Positions 5,318 through 5,499 of a stretch of 5,499 bases of DNA are shown piece after piece. The notes beneath the pieces were generated by a model that ran no database searches, was not told the origin of the DNA, and saw nothing but the letters and a program-made list of their open reading frames with translations. A program made the translations under genes and the position numbers. The DNA comes from Thermodesulfobacteriota bacterium (GTDB lineage Bacteria; Desulfobacterota; DSM-4660; Desulfatiglandales; HGW-15): assembly GCA_025454125.1 (NCBI GenBank), contig JALOPA010000191.1, forward strand, positions 1 to 5,499. The letters run 5' to 3'. The stretch's first letter is position 1. Every line of letters begins with the position of its first letter.

Positions 5318-5499
5318 GTGCAGGAAAGCCGGATTCACATGACCGCCGGAAAACTCCTCTCTCCCATCAAGGGAGAACTCCTCAGGGGTTCGCAGGAGGT
5401 ATCCTTTACCGGAGTCAGCACGGATTCGCGAACCGTCGAAAAGGGCCAGCTCTTCTTTGCTCTCAAGGGCGAAACCTTTGACGGACACGACTTTGTGAA
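5318..5499 (+). CDS. murF: UDP-N-acetylmuramoyl-tripeptide--D-alanyl-D-alanine ligase MurF, N-terminal part (3' end outside window)
   Basis: Sixty codons are visible before the window ends. MurF ligates the D-Ala-D-Ala dipeptide to UDP-MurNAc-tripeptide, the step after MurE. The N-terminal substrate domain is recognisable from GELLRG (residues 19-24) and VSTDSRTVEKGQLFFALKGETFDGHDFV (33-60), which parallels E. coli MurF (VTTDTRKL..G.LFVALKGERFDAHDF) and the equivalent part of MurE upstream. The P-loop and C-terminal domain are beyond the window. GTG 5318 follows the murE TGA without a gap and has a strong Shine-Dalgarno; starting there keeps the residues RIHMTAGKLL, which align with the usual MurF N-terminal helix, whereas ATG 5339 would cut into it. 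Position after murE is canonical, and the absence of a gap implies co-translation. Confidence 0.93.
   Translation, partial: MQESRIHMTAGKLLSPIKGELLRGSQEVSFTGVSTDSRTVEKGQLFFALKGETFDGHDFV

Noticed and set aside
3830..5488. A 552-codon open frame on the minus strand opposite murE and the start of murF
   Set aside because: It crosses two well-supported genes, shows no family motif and has the composition of an antisense shadow.

Overview
The window is a piece of a bacterial division and cell wall (dcw) cluster, all on the + strand, in the canonical order mraZ (3' end only), rsmH, ftsL, ftsI, murE, murF (5' end only). The genes look intact and G+C-rich. A single FtsL-FtsI pair, a C-terminal PASTA domain on FtsI and a meso-diaminopimelate-type MurE fit a Gram-negative bacterium. 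The repeat-rich intergenic region and overall protein style suggest Desulfobacterota (former Deltaproteobacteria); that placement is an inference and has not been checked by any search.

Positions 1-3474 form one tightly packed block. mraZ and rsmH are 9 bases apart, rsmH overlaps ftsL by 32 bases, and ftsL overlaps ftsI by an ATGA junction. Here a transcriptional regulator (MraZ) and a 16S rRNA methyltransferase (RsmH) precede the divisome subunit FtsL and the septal transpeptidase FtsI. Positions 3812-5499 form a second packed block: murE stops at 5317 and murF starts at the next base. MurE and MurF perform consecutive cytoplasmic steps, adding meso-DAP and then D-Ala-D-Ala to the UDP-MurNAc peptide. 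The lipid-linked product of this pathway is what FtsI cross-links at the septum.

The blocks are separated by about 337 noncoding bases (3475-3811), and this is the one non-routine part of the window. It holds a series of small repeats: a 133-bp element bounded by 14-bp inverted repeats, whose first base is the last base of the ftsI stop codon; nested in it, a long hairpin made of GTGACRA heptamers; then a second heptamer family (TTGARCA); then a pair of inverted REP-like palindromes ending about 30 bases before the murE start. I see no gene, tRNA, clear promoter or classical intrinsic terminator there.

I found no evidence of a new defence, metabolic or mobile-gene system. The repeat island inserted into an essential operon is the best candidate for follow-up.
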